Below, one piece after another: positions 1 to 8,260 of a DNA stretch of 38,104 nt; within the stretch, counting starts at the first letter, position 1; each line of letters begins with the position of its first letter. Under the pieces are notes generated by a model. That model did not search any database. It saw only the letters and a program-made list of their open reading frames with translations, and was not told where the DNA came from. The stretch is from assembly GCA_902633125.1 (NCBI GenBank), contig CACPEZ010000007.1, positions 1 to 38,104 of the forward strand, in the 5' to 3' direction. Position numbers and translations under genes: made by a program. This DNA comes from an uncultured Pelagibacteraceae bacterium (GTDB taxonomy: Bacteria; Pseudomonadota; Alphaproteobacteria; Pelagibacterales; Pelagibacteraceae).

Positions 1-1
1 A

Positions 2-1027
2 AAAGAAAAAGATAAAATATTAAATAATATAAAAAATCAAAAGTCTTTGAAAATTTTAAGAATAAATCAGAAATTTACTTTTAAACTAGACAATATGTTA
101 TCAAATAAAGTCATAGAGTTTAAGATTGAAACTGACAAAAAAAATGAAATTGTATTTACAAAATTATCTGAAGAAGATTTTTTTAAAACTAAAACAATTA
201 AAAAAAACTTCAAAAAGAAGTTGGTTTATAAAGAAACAATTATAACAACATCGCTTTACAATAATGCAGTAAGATTGGGTATTAAACCAAATATCATTAT
301 TGAGTTTGCAAGGCTTTATGGTTTTCAGATAGATTTTCAAAGGGATATATGGAAAAACGATAGTTTCCAAATTATTTATGAAGAATTTGTTGATGAAAAA
401 GATAAAGTGGTTGATACAGGACAAATATTATTCGCTAATCTTAATTTGCAAAACACAGATTATCAACTTTATATGTATGAATATGACGAAAAAAAAATAG
501 ATTATTTTGATGAAAATGGAAAAAGTATAAAAAAAACACTGATGAAGACTCCAATAAATGGGGCTAGACTTTCATCTTCTTATGGAAAGAGGAAACATCC
601 TATACTAGGTTACACTAAAATGCATTTAGGAACAGATTTTGCGGCTCCTAAAGGAACACCAATTATGGCATCAGGAGATGGTAAAGTGACAAAAGCAGGT
701 TGGTGCGGTGGTGGTGGTAACTGTGTAAAAATTAAACACAATAGGACATATCAAACTGTTTATGCACATATGTCAAAATTTGGTAGAGGAATAAAAAAAG
801 GTGTAAGAGTTAAGCAAGGTCAAATAATTGGCTATGTTGGATCAACTGGTCTTTCTACAGGTCCACATTTACATTATGAAGTGATAGAAAATGGTAAAAA
901 AATTAATTCTCAAAAATTAAAGTTGCCTTCTGGAAAAATACTTAAAGGTAAAGAACGTAAAAATTTTGAGGTAAACAAAATTAAGATTGATGTATTAAAA
1001 TCGGATCTTATATCTAAGTTAAATTAA
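2..1027 (+). CDS. M23 (LytM-type) murein endopeptidase, 5' end missing
   Basis: This is a zinc metallopeptidase of the M23/LytM family, expected to cut peptidoglycan cross-links in the periplasm or to activate amidases. Counting from a TTG codon at 47, the zinc-binding HLGTD motif is at residues 193-197 and the GPHLHYE motif at 272-278, with a further His at 241. Together these give the family's HxxxD and HxH ligands. The frame stays open from the TTG to base 2 without a stop. The visible protein has no signal peptide or membrane anchor, so the true start most likely lies outside the window. The N-terminal half (residues 50-150) looks like the substrate-domain or LysM-like region common ahead of M23 domains, but I cannot name it. 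Its stop codon overlaps the stop of the convergent DUF4167 gene by 4 nt. Confidence 0.88.
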   Translation, partial: KEKDKILNNIKNQKSLKILRINQKFTFKLDNMLSNKVIEFKIETDKKNEIVFTKLSEEDFFKTKTIKKNFKKKLVYKETIITTSLYNNAVRLGIKPNIIIEFARLYGFQIDFQRDIWKNDSFQIIYEEFVDEKDKVVDTGQILFANLNLQNTDYQLYMYEYDEKKIDYFDENGKSIKKTLMKTPINGARLSSSYGKRKHPILGYTKMHLGTDFAAPKGTPIMASGDGKVTKAGWCGGGGNCVKIKHNRTYQTVYAHMSKFGRGIKKGVRVKQGQIIGYVGSTGLSTGPHLHYEVIENGKKINSQKLKLPSGKILKGKERKNFEVNKIKIDVLKSDLISKLN

Positions 1028-1419
1028 TCTTTTTCCAAGGGCTCGGAAGCTATAACATTATCACTTTTTTCAATAATCTGTTTTGTGTTATTTGTAAAAT
1101 TTTTTTCAATTATATTATTTTTTTCTTCAGATTTAGAGACTTCTTGCAAACTCAAAATTCTCGAAAAATGGTCCGCGTGTTGTAAGTAATTTTCAGATAA
1201 TATTTTATCACCTGAAGATAGCGCTTCTCTTGCTAAGTTGTTATATTTATCGACTAATTTAGCAGCATTTTGATTATTTCTTCCAGGATTTTTATGTCTA
1301 AAATCAGAATTTGTATTAAAATCACTTTGGTTTTTAATACCATTCAAAGATCTTTTTCTAAAACTTCTATCGCCATTAGATTTAAATCTATTTTTTCTGT
1401 TATTACGATAACTGTTCAT
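1024..1419 (-). CDS. DUF4167 domain protein (small, basic, Asn/Arg-rich N-terminus)
   Basis: The 131-residue protein begins with a basic, Asn/Arg/Lys-rich stretch (residues 1-50). A helical module follows around residues 50-95, with the AAKLVDKYNNLAREA and ENYLQHADHFSRIL sequences typical of the alphaproteobacterial DUF4167 family. The family's function is not established; the basic tail suggests nucleic-acid or ribosome association, which is inference. It sits directly downstream of prmC: the prmC stop and this start share base 1419, implying translational coupling with the release-factor genes. The C-terminal 35 residues are acidic and probably disordered. No signal peptide or membrane segment is visible. 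Confidence 0.8.
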   Translation of the reverse strand: MNSYRNNRKNRFKSNGDRSFRKRSLNGIKNQSDFNTNSDFRHKNPGRNNQNAAKLVDKYNNLAREALSSGDKILSENYLQHADHFSRILSLQEVSKSEEKNNIIEKNFTNNTKQIIEKSDNVIASEPLEKD

Positions 1420-2261
1420 TAATTAATTTTTGTTGTTATTAATACTCTTGGATATGAAGAAACTTTAATCACTTTATTTATATAGTACCCGTTTTCATTT
1501 AATATTTTTTTTATTTTAATATACTGGTTATTACCTATCTCAAAAATTAGTTTTCCGTTTATTTTTAGCAATTTTTTACTTTTTAATATTATTTTTCTTA
1601 TCTCTCTTAAACCATCAATGCCAGCTTCAAGAGCAACATGAGGTTCAAAAGAAAATATACTTTTATCTAATCTTCTTAAATCATATTTATTAATGTATGG
1701 AGGATTAGATACAATAAAATCATATTTACTATCCTCAATTTTGTCAATATCGATATTAATGAATTTAATTTTATTTATTAAGTGATGCATTTTTGCATTG
1801 ATTTTTGCTATATTTAAGGCTTTTTTACTAATGTCTATTGCAGTTGCATAAAAATTCGCTCTTTCTTTAATTATAGATATAACTATACAGCCAGAACCTG
1901 TTCCTATCTCTAAGATTTTTTTCGAGGATTTATCATTTGTACTTTTTAATAATTCTTCTACGATAATTTCAGTTTCTGGCCTAGGAATTAAAACATCATT
2001 ATTTATATAAAAATTATTTTTCCAAAATTCTTTTTTATTAATTATATATGCAATTGGTTCCTTCGTTTCTCTACGAGATATAAGTATTTTATAATTATTA
2101 AAAATACTCTTTCTAATGTTTGAGTCTAAATTAATTAAAATATTTTCTCTAGGCAGGTTTAATACAAATGATAATAATATTTCACTATCCAAAATGTGAG
2201 TGCTAATATTACTGGATTTGAGCCTATGACTACCAAATTTTAAAGTTTGAAAATAATTCAT
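1419..2261 (-). CDS. prmC: Release factor glutamine N5-methyltransferase PrmC (HemK)
   Basis: PrmC methylates the Gln of the GGQ motif in release factors RF1 and RF2 using S-adenosylmethionine, which raises peptide-release efficiency. The 280-residue length matches the family. The SAM-binding motif EIGTGSGC is at residues 118-125. The NPPY motif, which holds the target glutamine, is at 186-189 within VSNPPYI. The N-terminal helical substrate-recognition domain covers roughly residues 1-85, and the IPRPETE segment at 92-98 is also typical. The start overlaps the stop of its substrate gene prfA by 1 nt (TAATG), the classic prfA-prmC coupling. Confidence 0.96.
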   Translation of the reverse strand: MNYFQTLKFGSHRLKSSNISTHILDSEILLSFVLNLPRENILINLDSNIRKSIFNNYKILISRRETKEPIAYIINKKEFWKNNFYINNDVLIPRPETEIIVEELLKSTNDKSSKKILEIGTGSGCIVISIIKERANFYATAIDISKKALNIAKINAKMHHLINKIKFINIDIDKIEDSKYDFIVSNPPYINKYDLRRLDKSIFSFEPHVALEAGIDGLREIRKIILKSKKLLKINGKLIFEIGNNQYIKIKKILNENGYYINKVIKVSSYPRVLITTKIN

Positions 2262-3334
2262 TAATTTAACTTATTTAGTTCATCCATTTGTGCTTGGAGA
2301 CTTAAGTTTTCTATCATTTCATCAAAAATTTCACCTTGCATAAATTCCTCTAATTTATGAAGAGTTAAGTTAATTCTATGATCAGTAACTCTTCCTTGAG
2401 GAAAATTATAAGTCCTTATTCTCTCTGATCTATCACCGGTTCCAATTTTGCTTTTTCTATCCTCCGATCTTTCTTGGTCAATTTTTTGTCTCTCATAATC
2501 ATAAATTCTAGATCTTAATATTTTTAAACCTTTTTCTTTATTACGAATTTGTGATTTTTCATCCTGTTGGCTAACAACTATCCCTGTTGGTATATGTGTA
2601 ATTCTCACAGCTGAGTCCGTAGTATTAACACTTTGTCCACCTGGACCACTACTCCTAAATACATCAATCCTTAAATCTTTCTCATCTAACTTAATATCTA
2701 AATCTTCAGCTTCTGGTAACACCGCTACTGTAGCAGCTGAGGTATGAACTCTTCCTTGTGTCTCGGTATCAGGAACTCGTTGAACTCTATGTACTCCACT
2801 TTCATATTTGAGTGATGAATAGATATTTTTTCCTTTTATTAAAGCAATAATTTCCTTTAATCCACCAGCATCACTTTTTGATATTGAAATAACTTCGATA
2901 ATCCATTTTTTATTTTGACTAACTTTTTCGTACATTTTGTATAAATCTGAAGCAAATAAACTTGCTTCAAGACCACCTGTACCCGCTCTTATTTCAATAA
3001 TTGCATTTTTTCTATCAGCAAGATCTTTGGGAATCAGAAATAGTTTTAATTTTTTTTCATTTACTTGGTGGTTTTTTTTTAAATTTTCTAGCTCATTATT
3101 TGCAAACTCTTTCATCTCAGAGTCTGAATTTTTATCATTTATTATATTATTTAAATCTTCAGCATCTTTTTTAAAGTTTAAATATTCTTTTGCCTGTTTT
3201 ATAACATCATTTAAATCTGAGTACTCTTTAGAGATTTCTGCATATTTATTTTTATCTATCTCTCCTGAAGAAAGTTCTTTTTCAAGTTTGAGATGTTTAT
3301 CAATCAAATTTTGGACTTTTTCAATTGGGAGCAT
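2261..3334 (-). CDS. prfA: Peptide chain release factor 1 (RF1)
   Basis: RF1 recognises UAA and UAG stop codons and triggers hydrolysis of peptidyl-tRNA on the ribosome. The 357-residue product has the standard layout: an N-terminal helical domain (1-105), then the decoding region with the anticodon-like PxT tripeptide as PDT at 188-190, then the catalytic GGQ at 232-234 in [17 protein letters not shown]. The C-terminus is complete. PxT rather than SPF distinguishes it from RF2. prmC follows with a 1-nt overlap, and ispG lies 11 nt upstream on the same strand, so the genes are probably co-transcribed. Confidence 0.97.
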   Translation of the reverse strand: MLPIEKVQNLIDKHLKLEKELSSGEIDKNKYAEISKEYSDLNDVIKQAKEYLNFKKDAEDLNNIINDKNSDSEMKEFANNELENLKKNHQVNEKKLKLFLIPKDLADRKNAIIEIRAGTGGLEASLFASDLYKMYEKVSQNKKWIIEVISISKSDAGGLKEIIALIKGKNIYSSLKYESGVHRVQRVPDTETQGRVHTSAATVAVLPEAEDLDIKLDEKDLRIDVFRSSGPGGQSVNTTDSAVRITHIPTGIVVSQQDEKSQIRNKEKGLKILRSRIYDYERQKIDQERSEDRKSKIGTGDRSERIRTYNFPQGRVTDHRINLTLHKLEEFMQGEIFDEMIENLSLQAQMDELNKLN

Positions 3335-3345
3335 TTATTCGTTTG

Positions 3346-4440
3346 TTATAAATTTGAAGCTTTTTCTTCTACTAAAGTAACAATTTTATTTATCATATCT
3401 TTTGTTGCTACTTTCTCTGTTTCTAAACCATTTAAATACAGCATATGATTGTCTTTTCCCCCACCTGTAATACCAATTTCTGTTTGTTTTGCCTCTCCTG
3501 GTCCATTAACAACACAACCTATAATAGATAATGTTATTGGTTTTTTTATATGAGATAATTTTTTTTCTAACTGTTTGACAGTTTCGATAACTTGGAATGC
3601 TTGCCTAGCGCAAGATGGACATGAAATAATTCTTACTCCTCTATTTCTTAAATTTAACGACTTTAAAATTTCATTACCAACTTTAATTTCTTCAACAGGA
3701 TCGTCAGAAAGTGATACTCTTATGGTATCTCCAATTCCATCTAATAATAAACTTCCAAATCCTATAGATGTTTTTATACTTCCAGGCAAATAACTTCCCG
3801 CTTCTGTAATTCCTAAATGAAGTGGATAATCTGTTTTTTCTGATAGTAATTTATAAGCAGCTATAGACAAAAACACATCCGAAGATTTAACACTTATTTT
3901 AAAATTTGAAAAATCCATATCCTCAATTATTCTAATATTTCTCAAAGCACTATCTACTAAAGCCTCAGGACAAGGTTCCTTATACTTTTCAAGGATATCT
4001 TTTTCAAGTGAACCAGCATTTACACCAATTCTAATTGAACAGTTGTTATTTTTTGCAGCGGAAACAACTTCTGCAACTCTTTTTGTATCTCCAATATTTC
4101 CTGGATTAATACGAAGACAATGTGCTCCATTTTCTGCAGCTTCAATTGCTCTCTTATAATGAAAATGAATATCAGCAACTATCGGGACATCTACATTTTT
4201 AATTATAGTTTTTAACGACTCTGTTGATTTACTATCAGGACATGAGACTCTGACAATATCAGCGCCTGCCTCGTTAACTTTATTTATCTGTTCGATCGTA
4301 GATTTATGATCAGTGGTTAGTGTATTTGTCATTGTTTGAACTGTGATTGGATTATTTCCACCAACTTTAATTTTACCAACACTTACCTCTTTAGTCTTCT
4401 TCCTATTAATTTTTCTAAATGGTCTAATTTCAGATATCAT
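3346..4440 (-). CDS. ispG: 4-hydroxy-3-methylbut-2-enyl diphosphate synthase IspG (GcpE)
   Basis: IspG is the penultimate enzyme of the non-mevalonate (MEP) isoprenoid pathway. It converts the cyclic diphosphate MEcPP to HMBPP with a [4Fe-4S] cluster. The 364-residue protein has the TIM-barrel start ([16 protein letters not shown]) and the C-terminal cluster domain. Cluster ligands are Cys274 and Cys277 (ISCPSCARQ) and Cys309 ([12 protein letters not shown]), with Glu316 as the fourth ligand known in the family. This is the single-barrel bacterial form without the large plant/Chlamydia insertion. The start overlaps the lysC stop as ATGA, indicating coupling to the upstream gene. Confidence 0.96.
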   Translation of the reverse strand: MISEIRPFRKINRKKTKEVSVGKIKVGGNNPITVQTMTNTLTTDHKSTIEQINKVNEAGADIVRVSCPDSKSTESLKTIIKNVDVPIVADIHFHYKRAIEAAENGAHCLRINPGNIGDTKRVAEVVSAAKNNNCSIRIGVNAGSLEKDILEKYKEPCPEALVDSALRNIRIIEDMDFSNFKISVKSSDVFLSIAAYKLLSEKTDYPLHLGITEAGSYLPGSIKTSIGFGSLLLDGIGDTIRVSLSDDPVEEIKVGNEILKSLNLRNRGVRIISCPSCARQAFQVIETVKQLEKKLSHIKKPITLSIIGCVVNGPGEAKQTEIGITGGGKDNHMLYLNGLETEKVATKDMINKIVTLVEEKASNL

Positions 4441-5648
4441 TTGTCTAATTTAAATTCTTTATGTAAACATTTTACAGCTTTTGAAGCATTTGTGCTTTTA
4501 ATTAAAACTGATATTTTAATTTCTGAAGTAGAGATAACCTGTATATTTATATTTTTTCTTGCAAGTGCTTGAAACATTCTAAATGTCACGCCTGGAGTAG
4601 TAATCATTCCAACACCTATTATAGATACTTTTGATACATTTTTATCAAATATTAATTTTTTAAAAACAATATTTTTATTTTTGTTTATAATTTTTTTTGT
4701 TTTATTCAAATCATTAGACTTAATCGTAAATGTTAGATCTGTTTGCTTACCATCAGCAGATATATTTTGAACTACCATATCTACGTTTATCGAATTTTGT
4801 GAAAGTGGTTTAAATATCGAAGCCGCTATTCCTGGCCTATCTTTAACTCCTAGTAAAGTTACTTTTGCATCATTATCTGTAGAAGAAATTCCTGTGATAA
4901 TTTTATTATTAATAATATTTTTTCTTTTAGTTATTAATGTACCTGGTTTGTTTATAAATGATGATTTTACTTCAATATTTATCCTATTTAACCTTGCATC
5001 TTGAATCGAATCTGGCTGCATTACTTTTGATCCTAATGAGGCCATTTCTAACATTTCCTCATAAGATATATTTCTAATTTTTGTTGCAGAATCTAGTTTA
5101 TTAGGATCAGTGGTATATACTCCTTCAACATCTGTATATATAACACACCTATCGGCTTTAAAAAACTTAGCAACCATTATTGCACTAGAATCTGAACCTC
5201 CTCTGCCAATAGTTGTAATATTTAAATTTTTATCTATACCCTGAAATCCAGCAATAATAGGAATTCCTCCAGATTTTAAAAATTTTAAAATTTTAGACTT
5301 ATTTATGTGCTTAATTCTAGAGTATTTATGTTTTCCCTCTGTTAAAATTGGTATTTGCCAAGCCATCCAAGATTTAGAATTCAGACCATTTGTCACTAGA
5401 TGACCTGCTAGTAACGAACACGAAATCTGCTCACCGGCTGAAACTAAAGTATCATATTCATTATCAGGAAAATTTTCACTGATTTGTTTTGACAAATTTA
5501 TCAACTTATTAGTGGTACCACTCATTGCAGATGACAAAACTATTACCCTATATTTTTTTGAGTAAGATTTGATTATTTTAGATACTTTCTTAATTCTTTG
5601 AATTGAACCGATTGAAGTACCGCCAAACTTTAATACAATAATTTTCAT
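4437..5648 (-). CDS. lysC: Aspartate kinase
   Basis: Aspartate kinase phosphorylates L-aspartate, the first step toward lysine, threonine, methionine and diaminopimelate. The 403-residue monofunctional form carries the kinase motif [11 protein letters not shown] near residues 5-15 and the aspartate-binding [11 protein letters not shown] region near 165-175. Two ACT-type regulatory repeats fill the C-terminal third (about 260-400). This architecture is typical of feedback-inhibited aspartokinase. There is no fused homoserine dehydrogenase. It is divergent from ubiG with a 66-nt intergenic gap and overlaps ispG downstream by 4 nt. Confidence 0.95.
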   Translation of the reverse strand: MKIIVLKFGGTSIGSIQRIKKVSKIIKSYSKKYRVIVLSSAMSGTTNKLINLSKQISENFPDNEYDTLVSAGEQISCSLLAGHLVTNGLNSKSWMAWQIPILTEGKHKYSRIKHINKSKILKFLKSGGIPIIAGFQGIDKNLNITTIGRGGSDSSAIMVAKFFKADRCVIYTDVEGVYTTDPNKLDSATKIRNISYEEMLEMASLGSKVMQPDSIQDARLNRINIEVKSSFINKPGTLITKRKNIINNKIITGISSTDNDAKVTLLGVKDRPGIAASIFKPLSQNSINVDMVVQNISADGKQTDLTFTIKSNDLNKTKKIINKNKNIVFKKLIFDKNVSKVSIIGVGMITTPGVTFRMFQALARKNINIQVISTSEIKISVLIKSTNASKAVKCLHKEFKLDK

Positions 5649-5670
5649 TGGTAGTTTTATTTACAAGCTT

Positions 5671-5676
5671 TATAAT
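5671..5676 (+). promoter_or_regulatory. Candidate -10 box for ubiG
   Basis: A perfect TATAAT lies 39 nt before the ubiG ATG in the 66-nt lysC/ubiG divergent gap. A second TATAAT at 5698-5703 is only 11 nt from the ATG. In such AT-rich DNA either could occur by chance, and no convincing -35 box is seen. Confidence 0.3.
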
Positions 5677-5714
5677 ATTGATAAAATACATCTTATTTAT
5701 AATGTCAATAAAGA

Positions 5715-6443
5715 ATGAGCAATAATACTATAAACAAGCAAGAATTAGAAAAATTTAACAAAATTGCTGAAGAATGGTGGAATCCTAATGGAAAATTTAA
5801 ACCACTTCACAAATTTAATCCCATAAGGATAGAGTATATTAAAAACAACATAATTAAAGATTTTAATATTTCATCAAATCACAAACCACTAAAAGGAATA
5901 AGTATTCTTGATATTGGATGTGGAGGTGGTTTATTATCTGAACCTTTGTCAAGACTTGGAGCAGAAGTTGTGGGTATCGATGCTTCCAAAAAAAATATTG
6001 ATATTGCAAAACATCATTTAAAAATCAGTAATTTAAAAATTGAGTATTATGATAAGTCTCCAGAGAATTTTTCTTATGAAAAAAAATTTGATGTAATTCT
6101 TAATATGGAAATAGTTGAACATGTTGAAGATATTCCTAAATTTATAAATCAAAGTACTAAATTTTTAAAAGATAATGGTTTAATGTTTATTGCTACCTTA
6201 AACCAAACTTTAAAATCTTATGTATTTGCAATTATAGGAGCTGAATATTTTTTAAGATGGCTTCCAATCGGAACACATGATTGGAATAAATTTGTAAAAC
6301 CTAAAAACTTAGAAAATATTTGTAACAAAAATTCACTTATATTAAAAAGCATAGATGGAGTTAAATTTAATCCAATTTTAAATAAGTGGAAACTTTCAAA
6401 CGATAAGTCCGTAAATTACATCACAAAATATAAAAAGGCCTAG
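5715..6443 (+). CDS. ubiG: Ubiquinone biosynthesis O-methyltransferase UbiG
   Basis: UbiG performs the two SAM-dependent O-methylations in ubiquinone synthesis. The 242-residue length matches E. coli UbiG (240). The diagnostic N-terminal segment EEWWNPNGKFKPLHKFNP is near residues 17-34. The class I methyltransferase motif LDIGCGGGLLSEPLSRLGA is near 66-84, followed by VVGIDAS. The later NMEIVEHVED and GTHDWNKFVKP segments are also typical of UbiG rather than of generic methyltransferases. It is read alone on the plus strand, and its TAG overlaps the convergent DUF1178 stop by 4 nt (CTAG). Confidence 0.95.
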   Translation: MSNNTINKQELEKFNKIAEEWWNPNGKFKPLHKFNPIRIEYIKNNIIKDFNISSNHKPLKGISILDIGCGGGLLSEPLSRLGAEVVGIDASKKNIDIAKHHLKISNLKIEYYDKSPENFSYEKKFDVILNMEIVEHVEDIPKFINQSTKFLKDNGLMFIATLNQTLKSYVFAIIGAEYFLRWLPIGTHDWNKFVKPKNLENICNKNSLILKSIDGVKFNPILNKWKLSNDKSVNYITKYKKA

Positions 6444-6862
6444 TTTTCCTTATCTTCAATCCATGGAATAGTTGATGTCTCTATACCTTCTTCTTTTAGT
6501 TCCTTAACATCATCAATTGATGCTTTTCCAAAAATATTTTTTTTATTCTTATTTTTATTGTAATGAATAGATCTTGCTTCATAAGCAAAATTTTCTCCAA
6601 CATATTCAAAGTTTTCTTTTATAAATTTTTGATATTCTCTTAATTTTTTTTTAACATTTAAATTATATTTATAAGCTTTATCCTGTTTAAGGTTAGAATT
6701 AATTAAATTTGGCTTCATCAAAGACTTTTCAATTTTTTGAGAATTACATTGCTGACAATTAAGAAGCTTTAGTTTTTTTAATTTATCAAATTCTTTTGAG
6801 CTAGCAAACCAACTTTCAAACTCAAACCTGCAACTTTTACAATTTAATAGATACTTTATCAT
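6440..6862 (-). CDS. DUF1178 family protein with two CxxC pairs
   Basis: The 140-residue protein begins with a zinc-ribbon-like arrangement, Cys8/Cys11 (LLNCKSCRFEF) and Cys36/Cys39 (LLNCQQCNSQ). This N-terminus and the downstream VGENFAYEARSIHYN segment are characteristic of the alphaproteobacterial DUF1178 family. No function is established; metal binding is inferred from the Cys pairs. The middle is lysine-rich and the C-terminus reads EEGIETSTIPWIE. The 37-nt gap to argJ on the same strand suggests it may be co-transcribed with argJ. Confidence 0.82.
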   Translation of the reverse strand: MIKYLLNCKSCRFEFESWFASSKEFDKLKKLKLLNCQQCNSQKIEKSLMKPNLINSNLKQDKAYKYNLNVKKKLREYQKFIKENFEYVGENFAYEARSIHYNKNKNKKNIFGKASIDDVKELKEEGIETSTIPWIEDKEN

Positions 6863-6899
6863 GAGAATGACTTAATAATATTTTATAAGATTTCAATAC

Positions 6900-8201
6900 C
6901 TAAGATCTGTAATCAGAATTAATTTCAATATATTCCTTAGATAAATCCATAGTATACGCTGTAAATTTTTTACTTCCAATAGATAGATCAATTGTTATTT
7001 CTATATTTTCATTTTTCATATAATCACTTAGGACAATCTCATTATAATTTTTATCTAATTTTCCATCTTTAAGGATCAAATTAGATCCCATTAATATAGA
7101 TAATTTTTCATGTTTAACAGTTGCACCACTTTTTCCAATTGCCATCGCTATTCTTCCCCAATTAGGATCTTCTCCAAAGATTGCTGTCTTAACTAACGGT
7201 GAGTTGGCTATTGAGAAACAGATATTTTTTGCATCTTTCTCGGTTTTGCTGTTAAGACACTTAATGGTAACAAATTTTGTTGCTCCCTCTCCATCGCTTG
7301 CAACTCTTTTTGCTAAGTTTAGCATGACCTGGTGAACGCTATTAATAAATTGCTTTAGTTTTGGATCTTTAAAACTTTTTATCTCTTTATTGTTTGCTTT
7401 ACCTGTTGAAAATATTGAGACCATGTCATTTGTGCTAGTATCTCCATCGCATGTTATAGCGTTAAAAGTAGTTTTAATATTTAAATTAAGTATCTGCTTC
7501 AAAATTGATGAAGAAATATTGGCATCAGTAAAAATAAATCCCAAAGTAGTTGCCATATTTGGAAAGATCATTCCTGATCCTTTTGCGACTCCATATACTT
7601 TTACATCGGAACCAGCTATTTTACATTCTGCCATTGATAATTTTGGTTTTGTATCTGTTGTCATAATTCCAAGGGCCGCTTTGATCCAAATTAGTTTATT
7701 TTGATTGTATTTTATTTTATCAACTAAATTTTTAGTGCTACTCAAAATTTCATTTTCAGGAAATTTTTCCCCTATTGTTCCTGTGCAAGCAAATAATATT
7801 TGGTTTGGTTTAATTTCTCTGGGTTTTTCCTCATCTTGTATTTGTTTTGATGTTAATAATTTAGATAAATTTAAAGAGATTTTTTTAAGTGAGTTATAAC
7901 CATCATTTCCTGTTAAGGCATTTGCATTTCTAGTATTTATTAGAATGCCATAAATCTTTTTATCTTTTATTTTTTTATTCCACTTTATATTTTCAGAGAC
8001 TAAACTAGATTTTGTATATACATTTGCATAATTTGCACCATCTCTAAAATAAAATAAAACTAAGTCATCTCTTTTTTTATTATAAAGACCACAACTAATT
8101 GTTGAGATAGACACTCCATCAATATGATCAAGATCTTGAAAATGTCCAATTTTAGAGTCCTTATGTTTCTTGTCAAAAAAGTTGTTTATACCAAAATCCA
8201 T
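6900..8201 (-). CDS. argJ: Bifunctional glutamate N-acetyltransferase / ornithine acetyltransferase ArgJ
   Basis: ArgJ transfers the acetyl group of N-acetylornithine to glutamate, recycling acetyl in arginine synthesis; bifunctional forms also use acetyl-CoA. The protein is an Ntn-type self-cleaving enzyme. The processing region KGSGMIFPNMATTLGFIFTDA lies near residues 205-225, with the nucleophilic Thr after MA. The family usually has MATML here, so the following residue is Thr rather than Met. The 433-residue length is slightly above the usual 400-415. The C-terminal GEDPNWGRIAMAIGKSG is canonical. argF and argD of the same pathway lie at 19.1-21.2 kb. It is divergent from secA. Confidence 0.94.
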   Translation of the reverse strand: MDFGINNFFDKKHKDSKIGHFQDLDHIDGVSISTISCGLYNKKRDDLVLFYFRDGANYANVYTKSSLVSENIKWNKKIKDKKIYGILINTRNANALTGNDGYNSLKKISLNLSKLLTSKQIQDEEKPREIKPNQILFACTGTIGEKFPENEILSSTKNLVDKIKYNQNKLIWIKAALGIMTTDTKPKLSMAECKIAGSDVKVYGVAKGSGMIFPNMATTLGFIFTDANISSSILKQILNLNIKTTFNAITCDGDTSTNDMVSIFSTGKANNKEIKSFKDPKLKQFINSVHQVMLNLAKRVASDGEGATKFVTIKCLNSKTEKDAKNICFSIANSPLVKTAIFGEDPNWGRIAMAIGKSGATVKHEKLSILMGSNLILKDGKLDKNYNEIVLSDYMKNENIEITIDLSIGSKKFTAYTMDLSKEYIEINSDYRS

Positions 8202-8229
8202 GCTATTTAATTTTTTAAATAAATAACTA

Positions 8230-8235
8230 TATAAT
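8230..8235 (+). promoter_or_regulatory. Candidate -10 box for secA
   Basis: A perfect TATAAT sits 25 nt before the secA ATG in the 59-nt argJ/secA divergent gap. No good -35 box is visible. An AT-only inverted repeat (7-bp arms, 8204-8221) lies just upstream and is weak evidence of anything in DNA of this composition. Confidence 0.35.
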
Positions 8236-8260
8236 TTATAAATATTAAAACATCAAAAAT

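Noticed and set aside
2937..3380. A 147-codon plus-strand frame antisense to prfA
   Set aside because: Low-complexity Ser/Phe composition mirrors the RF1 helical domain; no family resemblance.
8204..8221. AT-only inverted repeat upstream of secA
   Set aside because: Seven-base A/T palindromes are expected by chance at this composition.
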